Below, piece by piece: positions 47,402 through 54,845 of a stretch of 60,000 nucleotides of DNA; the first letter of the stretch is position 1, and each line of letters opens with the position of its first letter. Position numbers and translations under genes: made by a program. The notes under the pieces were generated by a model, which saw nothing but the letters and a program-made list of their open reading frames with translations, made no database searches and had not been told where the DNA came from. Source of the DNA: Phenylobacterium deserti (GTDB lineage Bacteria; Pseudomonadota; Alphaproteobacteria; Caulobacterales; Caulobacteraceae); contig CAMCXF010000013.1 in assembly GCA_945883235.1 (NCBI GenBank), forward strand, positions 1 to 60,000, written 5' to 3'.

Positions 47402-47435
47402 TTGACAAAGTGTGTTTTATGTTCTACATATGTTC
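47402..47435 (+). promoter_or_regulatory. SOS-regulated promoter (LexA box over -10)
   Basis: TTGACA (47402-47407) lies 17 bases from TACATA (47425-47430). GTTC-TACATAT-GTTC (47421-47435) is an exact alphaproteobacterial LexA box covering the -10. It should therefore be repressed by LexA and induced by DNA damage. A leader of about 150 bases follows before the methylase remnant and the DUF5655 gene. The rest of 47283-47584 holds no convincing gene. Confidence 0.75.
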
Positions 47436-47584
47436 TATAACATGATAAACGGCGATGGCAAAGTTTTTCGTGCGGTCGGGTGTTCCGGGGACGGTGGCGC
47501 GACGGGCACCGGCCAAGGCCCTGCAACGTCGCGTTGGGCATCGCGTGGGCATCGGCTTAGGTAGCGGACAGTCGGGAGTGTCGG

Positions 47585-47771
47585 GTGGACGTCGAGGCCT
47601 TTATCACGCGGTGGACGGCGCGCGAGGGTGGCGCGGAGCGGGCCAACTATCAGATGTTTCTGGCGGAGTTGTGCCGGGTGCTGGGGGTCGAAGAGCCGCA
47701 GGTGTCCGGGGCGGACGTGCGCCAGAACGATTATGTGTTCGAGCGCGGCGGGCGGCGTAGGGGGGTGCACG
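47585..47771 (+). pseudogene. 5' remnant of a DNA methyltransferase (type II R-M, class I SAM-dependent)
   Basis: From GTG 47585 (GGAG 7 bases upstream) the frame reads [20 protein letters not shown], then [11 protein letters not shown] and QNDYVFERG. That is the start of the large type IIG/Eco57I-like DNA methyltransferase family (FIxRWxxxEGGxERANYxxFLxELCxxLG, DYVFE). After about 55 residues the resemblance ends, exactly where the next gene begins at 47772 in another frame. The frame stays open to 47968 but is then only a shadow. Nearly all of the roughly 900-residue enzyme is missing. Confidence 0.72.
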
Positions 47772-48719
47772 ATGAGCGACATCAAAGTGTTCAAACTGGG
47801 CGGCGACGGAGTCGCCGAATTGCCCGGACACTCCGCGCAGATCGAGAAATCGCTGCAGATTCAGTTCGAGGCGAACCTCGAAGTCTTGCTCGGCGTGAGA
47901 TTTCTCGCGACCGAATATTCGACGGGTCCGGTGCATGGCGGTCGCATCGACACCCTCGGATTGGATGAGGACGGGTCTCCTGTCATCATCGAGTACAAGC
48001 GGGCGGTGAACGAGAACGTCATCAACCAGGGTCTCTACTATCTCGACTGGCTGATGGATCATAAGAAGGAATTCCAGTGGCTGGTGATGGAGCGACTGGG
48101 CGGTGACGCGGCAAACAAGGTTGAATGGTCGGCCCCTCGCCTGATCTGCATCGCCGGGGACTTCACTCGCTACGACGGCCATGCTGTGAAGCAGATCCCT
48201 CGGAACATCGAGCTGCTGCGCTATCGCCGTTTTGGGGTTGACCTGCTGATGATCGAACTGGTCCACGCGCCCAAGGCGGCGCGTGTCGTCCAGCAGGGTG
48301 CGCCACCGCCGGACAGCGATGCCGTTGAGGCGAACGGCGTGGTTGCTAGAGATCCTTACCAGTCGCAGAGGATCGGCTATCGCCTTGGCAATGCGTCGAA
48401 AGATCTGCGGGACCTTTACGAGGCCGTTTCATTCTATCTGACCGGGCTTGGGGACGACGTTCAAGTGAAGGAACTGAAGCAGTACATGGCGTTCAAGCGG
48501 ATCAAGAATTTCGCCTGCGTCGAGGTCTATCCGCAGTCAGGTACGGTAACGGTCTTCCTGAAAATTGCTCCTGACACAGTTGCGCTCGAGAAGGGGTTCA
48601 CCCGTGACGTCCGGACTATCGGCCACTACGGCACCGGCGATCTTGAAGTTGTGCTTCGGACCTTCGATGATTTTGCGAAGGCTCAGCCCTTGATGCAGCG
48701 CTCATATGAAGGCGGATAG
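47772..48719 (+). CDS. PD-(D/E)XK nuclease-like protein with DUF5655 domain
   Basis: 315 residues. Residues about 25-130 hold a NucS-like or related PD-(D/E)XK nuclease core: [13 protein letters not shown] with D60, VIIEYKR with E74 and K76, and [11 protein letters not shown] with Q86. Residues about 200-310 are the DUF5655 part ([22 protein letters not shown], then [22 protein letters not shown]). Members occur as stand-alone proteins, often near restriction genes. It may cut DNA in defence or repair; this is inferred. ATG 47772 follows GGGGGG. It lies under the SOS promoter and right after a truncated methyltransferase. Confidence 0.83.
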   Translation: MSDIKVFKLGGDGVAELPGHSAQIEKSLQIQFEANLEVLLGVRFLATEYSTGPVHGGRIDTLGLDEDGSPVIIEYKRAVNENVINQGLYYLDWLMDHKKEFQWLVMERLGGDAANKVEWSAPRLICIAGDFTRYDGHAVKQIPRNIELLRYRRFGVDLLMIELVHAPKAARVVQQGAPPPDSDAVEANGVVARDPYQSQRIGYRLGNASKDLRDLYEAVSFYLTGLGDDVQVKELKQYMAFKRIKNFACVEVYPQSGTVTVFLKIAPDTVALEKGFTRDVRTIGHYGTGDLEVVLRTFDDFAKAQPLMQRSYEGG

Positions 48720-48790
48720 CCCTCCGCTGCCGCTCGAAATCCCACTGAATTAGGTCCCGCCTTGAATAACCCAACCAGTTAGGTTAAAGA

Positions 48791-49042
48791 GTGCCGACGG
48801 TTCATCGTGCTCATGGCCTGCGGTTTGTGATCTTTACGGACGATCATCGCCCCGCACATGTCCATGTGGTCAGCGGCGGAGGTGAAGCCAAGATCGCGCT
48901 GGGCGTGGGTGGTGAGCCGCCCAAACTGGTGTGGGTCAAGGGCCTCGGTAACGCCGATGTCCGTCGCGCGATGGCGGAAATTGCGGGGTCGCAGGGTATG
49001 TTGCGGGCCGCGTGGGTGCGCATCCATGGAGACTTCGATTGA
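48791..49042 (+). CDS. DUF4160 protein
   Basis: 83 residues. PTVHRAHGLRFVIFTDDHRP followed by HVHVVSGGGEAKIAL is the DUF4160 pattern (conserved DDHxPxHVHV). Members pair with DUF2442 proteins and are suspected toxin-antitoxin-like pairs, but no activity is proven that I know of. The GTG at 48791 sits just after AGGTTAAAGA. Its stop overlaps the next ATG (TGATG), so the two are coupled. AT-rich bases between 48760 and 48790 may hold their own promoter. Confidence 0.82.
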   Translation: MPTVHRAHGLRFVIFTDDHRPAHVHVVSGGGEAKIALGVGGEPPKLVWVKGLGNADVRRAMAEIAGSQGMLRAAWVRIHGDFD

Positions 49043-49494
49043 TGACGCCCGATCCTGACCTGCCCGATTCTGACCTGCCAGACGCTGACCTGACCGATGC
49101 GCAGATCGACGCGGCCCGCCTGCGCGGCGACCAGCTGGCGCTTGTTGAGCCTCGCGCAGTGACGGCCCGCTATGACGCCGCCAGCCGACGGGTGATTGTG
49201 GACCTGACGAACGGGTGCACCTTCGCCTTTCCGGCCCATGCGCTGCAGGGGCTTGGCGACGCGTCCGATCAGGAGTTGTCGCAGGTGGAGGTGCTGGGCT
49301 CGGGCTATGGCCTGCACTGGGACCTGCTCGACGCCGACTTTACCGTGCCCGGTCTGCTGATGGGCCTGTTCGGCACCCGCGCCTGGATGGCGCGCGAACA
49401 AGCCCGCATAGCCGGCACCGCCCGCTCACCCGCCAAGGCGGCTGCGGCGCGCGAGAACGGGCGCAAAGGCGGGCGACCCCGGCGGGTGGGGTGA
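49042..49494 (+). CDS. DUF2442 protein
   Basis: 150 residues. The C-terminal half matches DUF2442: YGLHWDLLDADFTVPGLLMGLFGTRAWM, then RSPAKAAAARENGRKGGRPRR, a basic tail that could bind DNA. The N-terminal about 18 residues are a short acidic repeat (DPDLPDSDLPDADLTDAQ), unusual for the family. It is translationally coupled to the DUF4160 gene; by analogy with other such pairs it would be the antidote or DNA-binding partner. That is inference. Confidence 0.82.
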   Translation: MTPDPDLPDSDLPDADLTDAQIDAARLRGDQLALVEPRAVTARYDAASRRVIVDLTNGCTFAFPAHALQGLGDASDQELSQVEVLGSGYGLHWDLLDADFTVPGLLMGLFGTRAWMAREQARIAGTARSPAKAAAARENGRKGGRPRRVG

Positions 49495-49567
49495 CGGTGA
49501 TCTGACGCCCGCTCAGAAGGGAAAGCCGGGACGCTCACTCGGTCCGGGCGCTGAGCTTGACGCCTGC

Positions 49568-49633
49568 CCCCTCCACCACGCCCTCTGCGGGGCGCGGTCC
49601 CCCTCCCGCCATCGCACGCGATGGGGGAGGTGA
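49568..49633. repeat. GC-rich intergenic palindrome, copy 1
   Basis: The stretch CCCTCC...GGTCCCCCTCCCGCCATCG followed by CGATGGGGGAGG contains a hairpin (about 49601-49630). It resembles the right arm of the element at 51439-51466 (GCGCGGTCCCCCTCCC). It lies at the 3' end of phoH and may stop transcription from both sides. Confidence 0.6.
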
Positions 49634-49647
49634 GGCGCGCGTTTTGG

Positions 49648-50412
49648 CTACAGAACCCCCAGCATTTCAGCCACCAGGGGGTGGCGGACGATGTCGCGGT
49701 CCTGGAGGCGGACGACGGCGATGTTGCCGACGGTTTGCAGTTTGTCGGCGACGGGGCCGAGGCCGGAGAAGGTGGGGAGCAGGTCGGACTGGTCGGGGTC
49801 GCCGGTGACAACCATGGTGGAGTGCCAGCCCAGGCGGGTGAGCAGCATTTTCAGCTGCACATAGGTGCAGTTCTGGGCCTCGTCGATCACCACGAATGAG
49901 TTGTTGAGGGTGCGGCCGCGCATGAAGCCGACAGGGGCGATTTCGATGGCACCTTCCGACATCAGGGCGCGGACGCGGCGCATCGAGAGGCGGTCCGACA
50001 GGGCGTCGTAGAGCGGACGCAGGTAGGGGGCCAGCTTGTCCTCGGCGTCGCCGGGCAGGAAGCCGATGGATTCGCCGGCCTCGACAGCAGGGCGTGACAG
50101 GACAATGCGGCCGACCTTGCCGGCTTCGAGGGCTTCGACGGCCTTGGCGATAGCCAGATAGGTCTTGCCGGTGCCGGCCGGACCGAGCGCCAGCACCAGG
50201 TTCTTGGCGTCGATGGCGTCGATCAGGGCCTGCTGGCCGGTGGATTTGGCCTTGATGGTTTTGAGGTAGCCCTGCTCGCGATCGTCGTTGTGATGATTGA
50301 GGGGTGACCAGGCGCGGTCGATCGGCAATCTGCGGATCTTATCGTCACCCTCGAACTGGCTGGCGTCGAATGCGCCTTCGCGCAGCTGTCGCTTCAGGGC
50401 TCGCTTGGTCAT
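49648..50412 (-). CDS. phoH: PhoH family ATPase
   Basis: 254 residues. Walker A is GPAGTGKT near residue 76 (VLALGPAGTGKTYLAIAKA), Walker B is VVIDEAQN, and the C-terminal GDPDQSDL motif is present. PhoH-like proteins are P-loop ATPases linked to phosphate stress or RNA metabolism; the true role is uncertain. The length matches short bacterial PhoH proteins without the PIN domain. The ATG at 50412 follows GGAGG. A terminator-like hairpin lies 40 bases upstream in its own leader. Confidence 0.93.
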   Translation of the reverse strand: MTKRALKRQLREGAFDASQFEGDDKIRRLPIDRAWSPLNHHNDDREQGYLKTIKAKSTGQQALIDAIDAKNLVLALGPAGTGKTYLAIAKAVEALEAGKVGRIVLSRPAVEAGESIGFLPGDAEDKLAPYLRPLYDALSDRLSMRRVRALMSEGAIEIAPVGFMRGRTLNNSFVVIDEAQNCTYVQLKMLLTRLGWHSTMVVTGDPDQSDLLPTFSGLGPVADKLQTVGNIAVVRLQDRDIVRHPLVAEMLGVL

Positions 50413-50451
50413 CAAAAGCCTCCGTAGTTGCAAGAAAAATGGGGGGGCAAG

Positions 50452-50484
50452 AAAAAAGGGCGTCCCAGGATTGGGATCGCCCTT
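50452..50484 (-). terminator. Terminator/attenuator in the phoH leader
   Basis: On the phoH strand a hairpin (right arm 50472-50484, left arm 50456-50467, loop ATCC) with one bulge is followed by six T (50457-50452). It ends 40 bases before the phoH ATG. This could terminate an upstream short RNA or attenuate phoH transcription. Confidence 0.7.
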
Positions 50485-50690
50485 CGAAATAGAGGTGAGA
50501 ACGGTGGGTACGGCGGGCGGAGCCAGGCGGCTCGCCGTCTGCTGCGGGTCCGGGCGACATTGCCCTTGGGAACAACACACTTTGCGCCATTCACTCCGTC
50601 CAGCTCTGGAACACGGAGGGGATGCCTCCGAGGCGGGGAACCGGGAAAGCTGTCGCTCTCTCGAATCGCCCCGCCTACATTGACCTTAAC
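50485..50690 (-). ncRNA. Candidate structured RNA upstream of phoH
   Basis: The 330-base gap between phoH and the carbonic anhydrase gene has no convincing protein. The phoH strand shows several self-pairing blocks: GGCGGGG with CCCCGCC, CGGAGG with CCTCCG, and GGCGAGCC with GGCTCCGCC. It ends in the strong terminator. It could be a trans-acting small RNA or a phoH leader; I do not recognise a known RNA such as tmRNA, RNase P RNA or SRP RNA. Confidence 0.38.
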
Positions 50691-50709
50691 GTGGTTTATG
50701 AGTCGTTAA
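50680..50709 (+). promoter_or_regulatory. Possible promoter of the carbonic anhydrase gene
   Basis: TTGACC (50680-50685) followed by a GTTAAAC-like -10 (around 50705-50711) lies about 40 bases before GTG 50743. The match is moderate and untested. Confidence 0.3.
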
Positions 50710-50742
50710 ACAGCCGTCAGCGGCAAGAAATGGAGCGGGGCA

Positions 50743-51270
50743 GTGAGCGTCTATTCCTTAGGCATTGTGACACCTGAGCTACCAAATGATGACGAATACT
50801 GGATAGCGCCCAATGCTGCGGTTATGGGGCGAGTGATTCTGAAGAAGAACGCCTCGGTCTGGTGGGGCGTGACCCTGCGCGGCGACAATGACCCGATCAC
50901 GGTGGGGGAGGGGTCCAACATCCAGGACGGCAGTGTGGTGCACACGGATACCGGGTCACCGTGTTTGATCGGCGCCAACGTCACGGTGGGTCATATGGTG
51001 ATGCTGCATGGCTGTACCATCGGCGACGGCAGCCTGGTGGGGATCGGCTCGGTGGTGCTGAACGGGGCGGTGATCGGGAAGAACTGCCTGATCGGGGCGG
51101 GGAGCCTGATCCCCGAGGGCCGGGTGATCCCGGACAACTCGCTGGTGATGGGCCAGCCGGGCAAGGTGGTGCGCGAGCTGAGCCCGGAACAGGCGGCGCG
51201 GGTGGCGCTGGGCGCGGCGCACTATGTGGCGAACTGGCAGCGGTATCGGCGGGAGTTGCGGGAGGTTTGA
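50743..51270 (+). CDS. Gamma-class carbonic anhydrase family protein
   Basis: 175 residues of left-handed beta-helix repeats (hexapeptides such as IGANVT, IGDGSL, IGKNCL). Motifs LRGD (near 45), VVHTD and VGHMVMLHG include His residues expected to bind the metal. The group covers YrdA, CaiE and true gamma carbonic anhydrases, so activity on CO2 is possible but not certain. The GTG at 50743 follows GGGG. Downstream lies a palindromic repeat element. Confidence 0.88.
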   Translation: MSVYSLGIVTPELPNDDEYWIAPNAAVMGRVILKKNASVWWGVTLRGDNDPITVGEGSNIQDGSVVHTDTGSPCLIGANVTVGHMVMLHGCTIGDGSLVGIGSVVLNGAVIGKNCLIGAGSLIPEGRVIPDNSLVMGQPGKVVRELSPEQAARVALGAAHYVANWQRYRRELREV

Positions 51271-51272
51271 TT

Positions 51273-51466
51273 CTCCTCGCCCATCGGGGGAGGGGGACCG
51301 GACGCAGTCTGGTGGAGGGGGCTGCCGTCGCACGGCGGGGGTCAGAATCATCCGACGTGACGGTGGCCGCGGGTGCAGGGATCCGCACGTATCGGCGAAG
51401 GTTTTTGCTGCGGCGAGCCCCCTACACCCCGCTTCGCGCGGTCCCCCTCCCCCGATGGGGGAGGAG
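51273..51466. repeat. GC-rich intergenic inverted repeat element
   Basis: Two 28-base arms (51273-51300 and 51439-51466) are near-perfect complements with one mismatch. Secondary inner pairing (GAGGGGGCT with AGCCCCCTAC) extends it. The element fills much of the 430-base gap between the carbonic anhydrase and hydratase genes. It resembles the repeats at 49568 and 51637 and has no gene. Confidence 0.7.
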
Positions 51467-51541
51467 AGATACGGCTGCGCGACCAAACACGCCCACGACG
51501 CAATTCGTAATGCTGTCCTTGCCCGAGGGAAGTTTCAGGTG

Positions 51542-51670
51542 ATGCGCTTTGAGAACAGTGTCATTCGCCAAAATCTCGACGGTGTGATGTATTCAATATT
51601 GACGGCGCTGGAGGCGGCAGAGGTCTCCCCACCCGTCTTGCGCCTTTGGCGCAATCCACCCCCCCCATGA
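51542..51670 (+). other. Possible small reading frame running into a repeat
   Basis: ATG 51542 opens a 42-residue frame beginning MRFENSVIRQNLDGVMYSIL and continuing TALEAAEV, then the sequence becomes a Pro/Arg-rich run encoded by the repeat. The first 28 residues look more like real protein than the end, so it may be a fragment cut by repeat insertion. Confidence 0.22.
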
Positions 51671-51673
51671 AGG
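51637..51673. repeat. GC-rich intergenic palindrome, copy 3
   Basis: TTGCGCC, TTT, GGCGCAA is a perfect hairpin (51638-51654), flanked by C-rich and G-rich blocks (CCCCCCCC, GGGGAGGG) as in the other copies. It sits just before the hydratase gene. Confidence 0.55.
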
Positions 51674-51700
51674 GGAGGGAAAAGCTCAGGAGGAAACGCC

Positions 51701-52483
51701 ATGGCCTATGAATTCGTCAACGTCGACCGCGACGGACCTGTCACCACCTTTACGCTGAACCGGCCGGAGGTGATGAACGCCCTGCATTCGCCGGCGCATT
51801 TCGAGTTGGCCGAGGCGTTTGACGCCTTTGCGGCGGACCCTGAGCAGTGGGTGGGGATTGTGACCGGGGCCGGGGACCGGGCGTTTTCCGCCGGCAACGA
51901 CCTGAAGCACCAGGCCACGGGCGGCAAGATGGGTAGTCCGCCATCGGGGTTTGCGGGACTGACCTCGCGCTACGACCTGACCAAGCCGCTGATTGCGGCG
52001 GTGAATGGCGTGGCCATGGGCGGCGGGTTCGAGATCGCGCTGGCCTGCGACATCATCATTGCGTCCGACAAGGCGGTGTTTGCGTTGCCGGAGCCGCGCG
52101 TAGGGCTGGCGGCGCTGGCCGGCGGTCTGCACCGGCTGCCGCGCGCCATCGGGGTGAAGCGGGCGATGAGCATGATCCTGACGGCGCGGCGGGTGTCGGC
52201 GGCGGAGGGCAAGGAGCTGGGCTTTGTGGCCGAGGTGACGAGCGCCGAGGAGCTGATGTCAGTGGCCAAGACCTGGGCCAAGGGCATCTGCGAGCTGGGG
52301 CCGATGTCGATCCGGGCGTCGAAGGAGGCGGTCTATCGCGGGTTGGATGAACCCAGCCTCGAGGCGGCGATCCGAGGGCAGAATAAGTATCCGGCGGTGG
52401 CGGCGCTGTTCAAATCCGAGGACTTCGTGGAAGGTCCGCTGGCGTTCTCGCAGAAGCGGGCACCGGCGTGGAAGGGGCGGTAG
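51701..52483 (+). CDS. Enoyl-CoA hydratase family protein
   Basis: 260 residues of the crotonase fold. Oxyanion-hole regions are GDRAFSAGNDLKH and NGVAMGGGFEIALACD. PEPRVGLAALAGGLHRLPRAIG supplies the usual active-site segment, here with Glu in PEP as candidate base. MSIRASKEAVYRGLDEPSL is close to carnitinyl-CoA or crotonobetainyl-CoA hydratase-like proteins, so that is one possible role. AGGAGG precedes ATG 51701. A GMC oxidoreductase follows. Confidence 0.9.
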   Translation: MAYEFVNVDRDGPVTTFTLNRPEVMNALHSPAHFELAEAFDAFAADPEQWVGIVTGAGDRAFSAGNDLKHQATGGKMGSPPSGFAGLTSRYDLTKPLIAAVNGVAMGGGFEIALACDIIIASDKAVFALPEPRVGLAALAGGLHRLPRAIGVKRAMSMILTARRVSAAEGKELGFVAEVTSAEELMSVAKTWAKGICELGPMSIRASKEAVYRGLDEPSLEAAIRGQNKYPAVAALFKSEDFVEGPLAFSQKRAPAWKGR

Positions 52484-52587
52484 GGGTTACGTCCGTCCCG
52501 CAAACCTGACGCAGGAGTCACTCTTGCGACGGGCGATCTTACAGGCCAGTGTCCGCGCAACTTAACGGTGCTCAGGGACGACACGGC

Positions 52588-54252
52588 GTGGACAGATACG
52601 ACTACATAATCATCGGCGCCGGTTCGGCGGGTTGTGTGCTGGCCAACCGGCTGACGGCGGACGGGACGAAGTCGGTGCTGTTGCTTGAGGCGGGGGTCAA
52701 GGACAACGCGCTGATGGTGCGGATGCCGGCCGGAGTGGCCCAGTTGATCCCGAACAAGGGCACCTACAACTGGGGCTTCTGGACTGAGGCCGAACCGCAC
52801 CTGGATGGCCGCAAGCTGTTCTGGCCAAGGGGCAAGGGCTGGGGTGGGTCATCCTCGATCAACGGCATGGTCTATATCCGCGGCCACGCGCGAGACTACG
52901 ACCAGTGGCGCCAGATGGGCCTGGAGGGCTGGGCGTACAAGGACGTGCTGCCGTATTTCAAACGTTCGGAGGCGCTGGAGGGTGGCGGCGACGCCTGGCA
53001 TGGCGGCGATGGACCCCTGAAAGTCACCAAATCCGCCGATCCGAACCCGATCTTCAGGGCAACGATCGAGGCGGGTCGCCAAGCAGGCCATAGGGTGACA
53101 GCCGACTTCAATGGCTTCCAGCAGGAAGGTTGGGGTCCCTATCAGCACACAATCTCGGGCGGCGAGCGCTGGAGCGCAGCCAAGGGCTATCTGCATCCGG
53201 TGTTGGGGCGGACCAACCTGACCTGCGTGACCGGCGCGCGCACCACACGCCTGATCCTCGAGGGCGGTCGTTGCACCGGCGTTGAGTACGCTGATGAGAC
53301 CACGCGCGAGCGCAGGATTGTCCATGCGAACACGGAAGTTCTGGTCTGCGCCGGCGCGGTGCAGTCGCCGCAGATCCTGCAGCTGTCCGGCATTGGCGAT
53401 CCGGAGGAACTGGGTCGCCACGGTGTGCCGGTAGTCCATGCGCTGAAAGGAGTCGGGGCCAACCTGCAGGACCATCTGGACCTGGGTATGTCCTGGGCCT
53501 GCCCGAAGCCGATCACCATGTATTCCCAGACCAAGGGCCTCAGGACCCTGCTGATCGGTCTGACCTATATGTTGTTCAAGAAGGGCCCGGGCAGCCGGTT
53601 CCCGCTTGAGTCGGGGGCCTTCCTGAAGTCGCGCCCCGATCTGGATCGTCCGGACCTGCAGGTGCATGTCGTGCTGGCCGCCATGCGCAACCACGGCGAC
53701 CGCGAGGCGGGTCCGGTCGCGCAGGACGGATTCACCTTCCACATCTGCCAGCTGCGCCCCGAAAGCATCGGGCGCGTCGGATTACGCTCGGCTGATCCCT
53801 TCGACGACCCGACGATATTCGCCAACTACCTGGCGGCCGAGGAAGACCGTCGCGCACTGCGTGAAGGCGTCAAGATCATGCGTCGCGTGGCAGAGCAGGC
53901 TGCGCTCGCGCCCTACAATTCCGAGGAACTCTTCCCGGGCAAGGCCGTTCAGACCGACGCCGAGATTGATACCTGGATCCGCGAACATGCCGAGACCATC
54001 TATCACCCTGTCGGCACCTGCCGGATGGGGGTGGCGGGCGACGCGATGGCGGTGGTGGATGCAGATTGCCGGGTGATGGGGCTTAAGGGCCTGCGCGTCG
54101 TCGACGCCTCGGTGATGCCCACGCTGATCGGGGGCAACACCAATGCGCCGACCATGATGATCGCCGAGAAGGTCTCCGACTCGATCCTGGGCAACACGTT
54201 CCTGCCTGCGGATGACGCCCCGATTTACAGCGATGAGATCCGGGCAGCGTAA
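52588..54252 (+). CDS. GMC family FAD oxidoreductase (choline dehydrogenase-like)
   Basis: 554 residues from GTG 52588. The FAD fold starts at once (IIIGAGSAGCVLANRL). Other marks are FWPRGKGWGGSSSINGMVYIRGHARDYD, LVCAGAVQSPQILQLSGIGD and the C-terminal active site TIYHPVGTCRMG with NTNAPTMMIAEK. The family oxidises primary alcohols such as choline or other alkanols. A longer start at GTG 52549 is possible, but the FAD motif begins right after 52588. A 13-base hairpin follows the stop. Confidence 0.9.
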   Translation: MDRYDYIIIGAGSAGCVLANRLTADGTKSVLLLEAGVKDNALMVRMPAGVAQLIPNKGTYNWGFWTEAEPHLDGRKLFWPRGKGWGGSSSINGMVYIRGHARDYDQWRQMGLEGWAYKDVLPYFKRSEALEGGGDAWHGGDGPLKVTKSADPNPIFRATIEAGRQAGHRVTADFNGFQQEGWGPYQHTISGGERWSAAKGYLHPVLGRTNLTCVTGARTTRLILEGGRCTGVEYADETTRERRIVHANTEVLVCAGAVQSPQILQLSGIGDPEELGRHGVPVVHALKGVGANLQDHLDLGMSWACPKPITMYSQTKGLRTLLIGLTYMLFKKGPGSRFPLESGAFLKSRPDLDRPDLQVHVVLAAMRNHGDREAGPVAQDGFTFHICQLRPESIGRVGLRSADPFDDPTIFANYLAAEEDRRALREGVKIMRRVAEQAALAPYNSEELFPGKAVQTDAEIDTWIREHAETIYHPVGTCRMGVAGDAMAVVDADCRVMGLKGLRVVDASVMPTLIGGNTNAPTMMIAEKVSDSILGNTFLPADDAPIYSDEIRAA

Positions 54253-54257
54253 ACAGC

Positions 54258-54286
54258 GGCGCCGTTCGCGCATCGTGAACGGCACC
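54258..54286 (+). terminator. Hairpin after the GMC oxidoreductase gene
   Basis: A 13-base stem (54258-54270 and 54274-54286) with loop CAT and two G-U pairs starts six bases after the stop. It lacks a long T-run, so termination is likely but not certain. Confidence 0.55.
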
Positions 54287-54393
54287 GGTTGTCGTTGGCG
54301 TACTCCAGGCGACAGCTTGCGCATTGGGGCGTGCGGCCGCTGAAATCGCCGGTAGGTTCAGGTCATCGCCAAGCCAAACCGTGGAGCTGACCC

Positions 54394-54831
54394 GTGAAGA
54401 CCCTGCCTCTCGTTCTTAGCCTGATCGTCGGATTGGCGGCGCTGGTGCCCGCCAGCCGCGCCGCCGAAACCTCCAGCCTGACCGTGACCTTCAGCGGCAT
54501 CAAGGCGACCACGGGGGCGATCCTGTTCACTGTGGTCAACAGCGAGGCGGCCTATGGCGACAAGGCACCGGCCAGTGCGCAGGGCATGCTGCCGGTATCG
54601 ACCAACTCGGCCAGCAAGGTTCTGTCCGGGCTGGCCCCCGGTCGCTATGCGATCAAGGCGTTTCACGATGTGAACGGCGACGGCAAGATGAACGCCAATC
54701 CGTTCGGCATCCCGTCCGAGCCCTTCGCGTTCTCCAACAATGCGGTCGGCAATATGGGCCCTGCCAAGTGGGACGACGCCAGCTTTGACGTGAAGGCCGG
54801 CGACAACACCCACGCCATCACCATCGATTGA
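54394..54831 (+). CDS. DUF2141 secreted protein
   Basis: 145 residues with a signal peptide ending near SRA-A. The LTVTFSGIKATTGAILFTVV start and the YAIKAFHDVNGDGKMNANPFGIPSEPFAF core are DUF2141 hallmarks, including a calcium-like D-x-N-x-D-G loop. The family often sits next to carotenoid-related genes; here the carotenoid oxygenase starts 14 bases later. A ribosome site GGAG precedes the GTG at 54394. The exact role is unknown. Confidence 0.88.
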   Translation: MKTLPLVLSLIVGLAALVPASRAAETSSLTVTFSGIKATTGAILFTVVNSEAAYGDKAPASAQGMLPVSTNSASKVLSGLAPGRYAIKAFHDVNGDGKMNANPFGIPSEPFAFSNNAVGNMGPAKWDDASFDVKAGDNTHAITID

Positions 54832-54845
54832 TCCGGAGCCCACGC

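Noticed and set aside
47455..47760. Reading frame MAKFFVRSGVPGTVARRAPA... after the SOS promoter as a real gene
   Set aside because: It overlaps the methyltransferase remnant in another frame, becomes Gly/Arg-rich without structure, and has no good ribosome site.
50297..50683. 128-residue plus-strand frame across the phoH leader
   Set aside because: It overlaps phoH antisense, crosses the terminator hairpin and lacks protein-like composition.
50485..50690. tmRNA, RNase P RNA, SRP RNA or 6S RNA upstream of phoH
   Set aside because: No tag-peptide coding segment, no conserved RNase P or SRP motifs, and no clear 6S bubble were visible; kept only as a generic candidate RNA.
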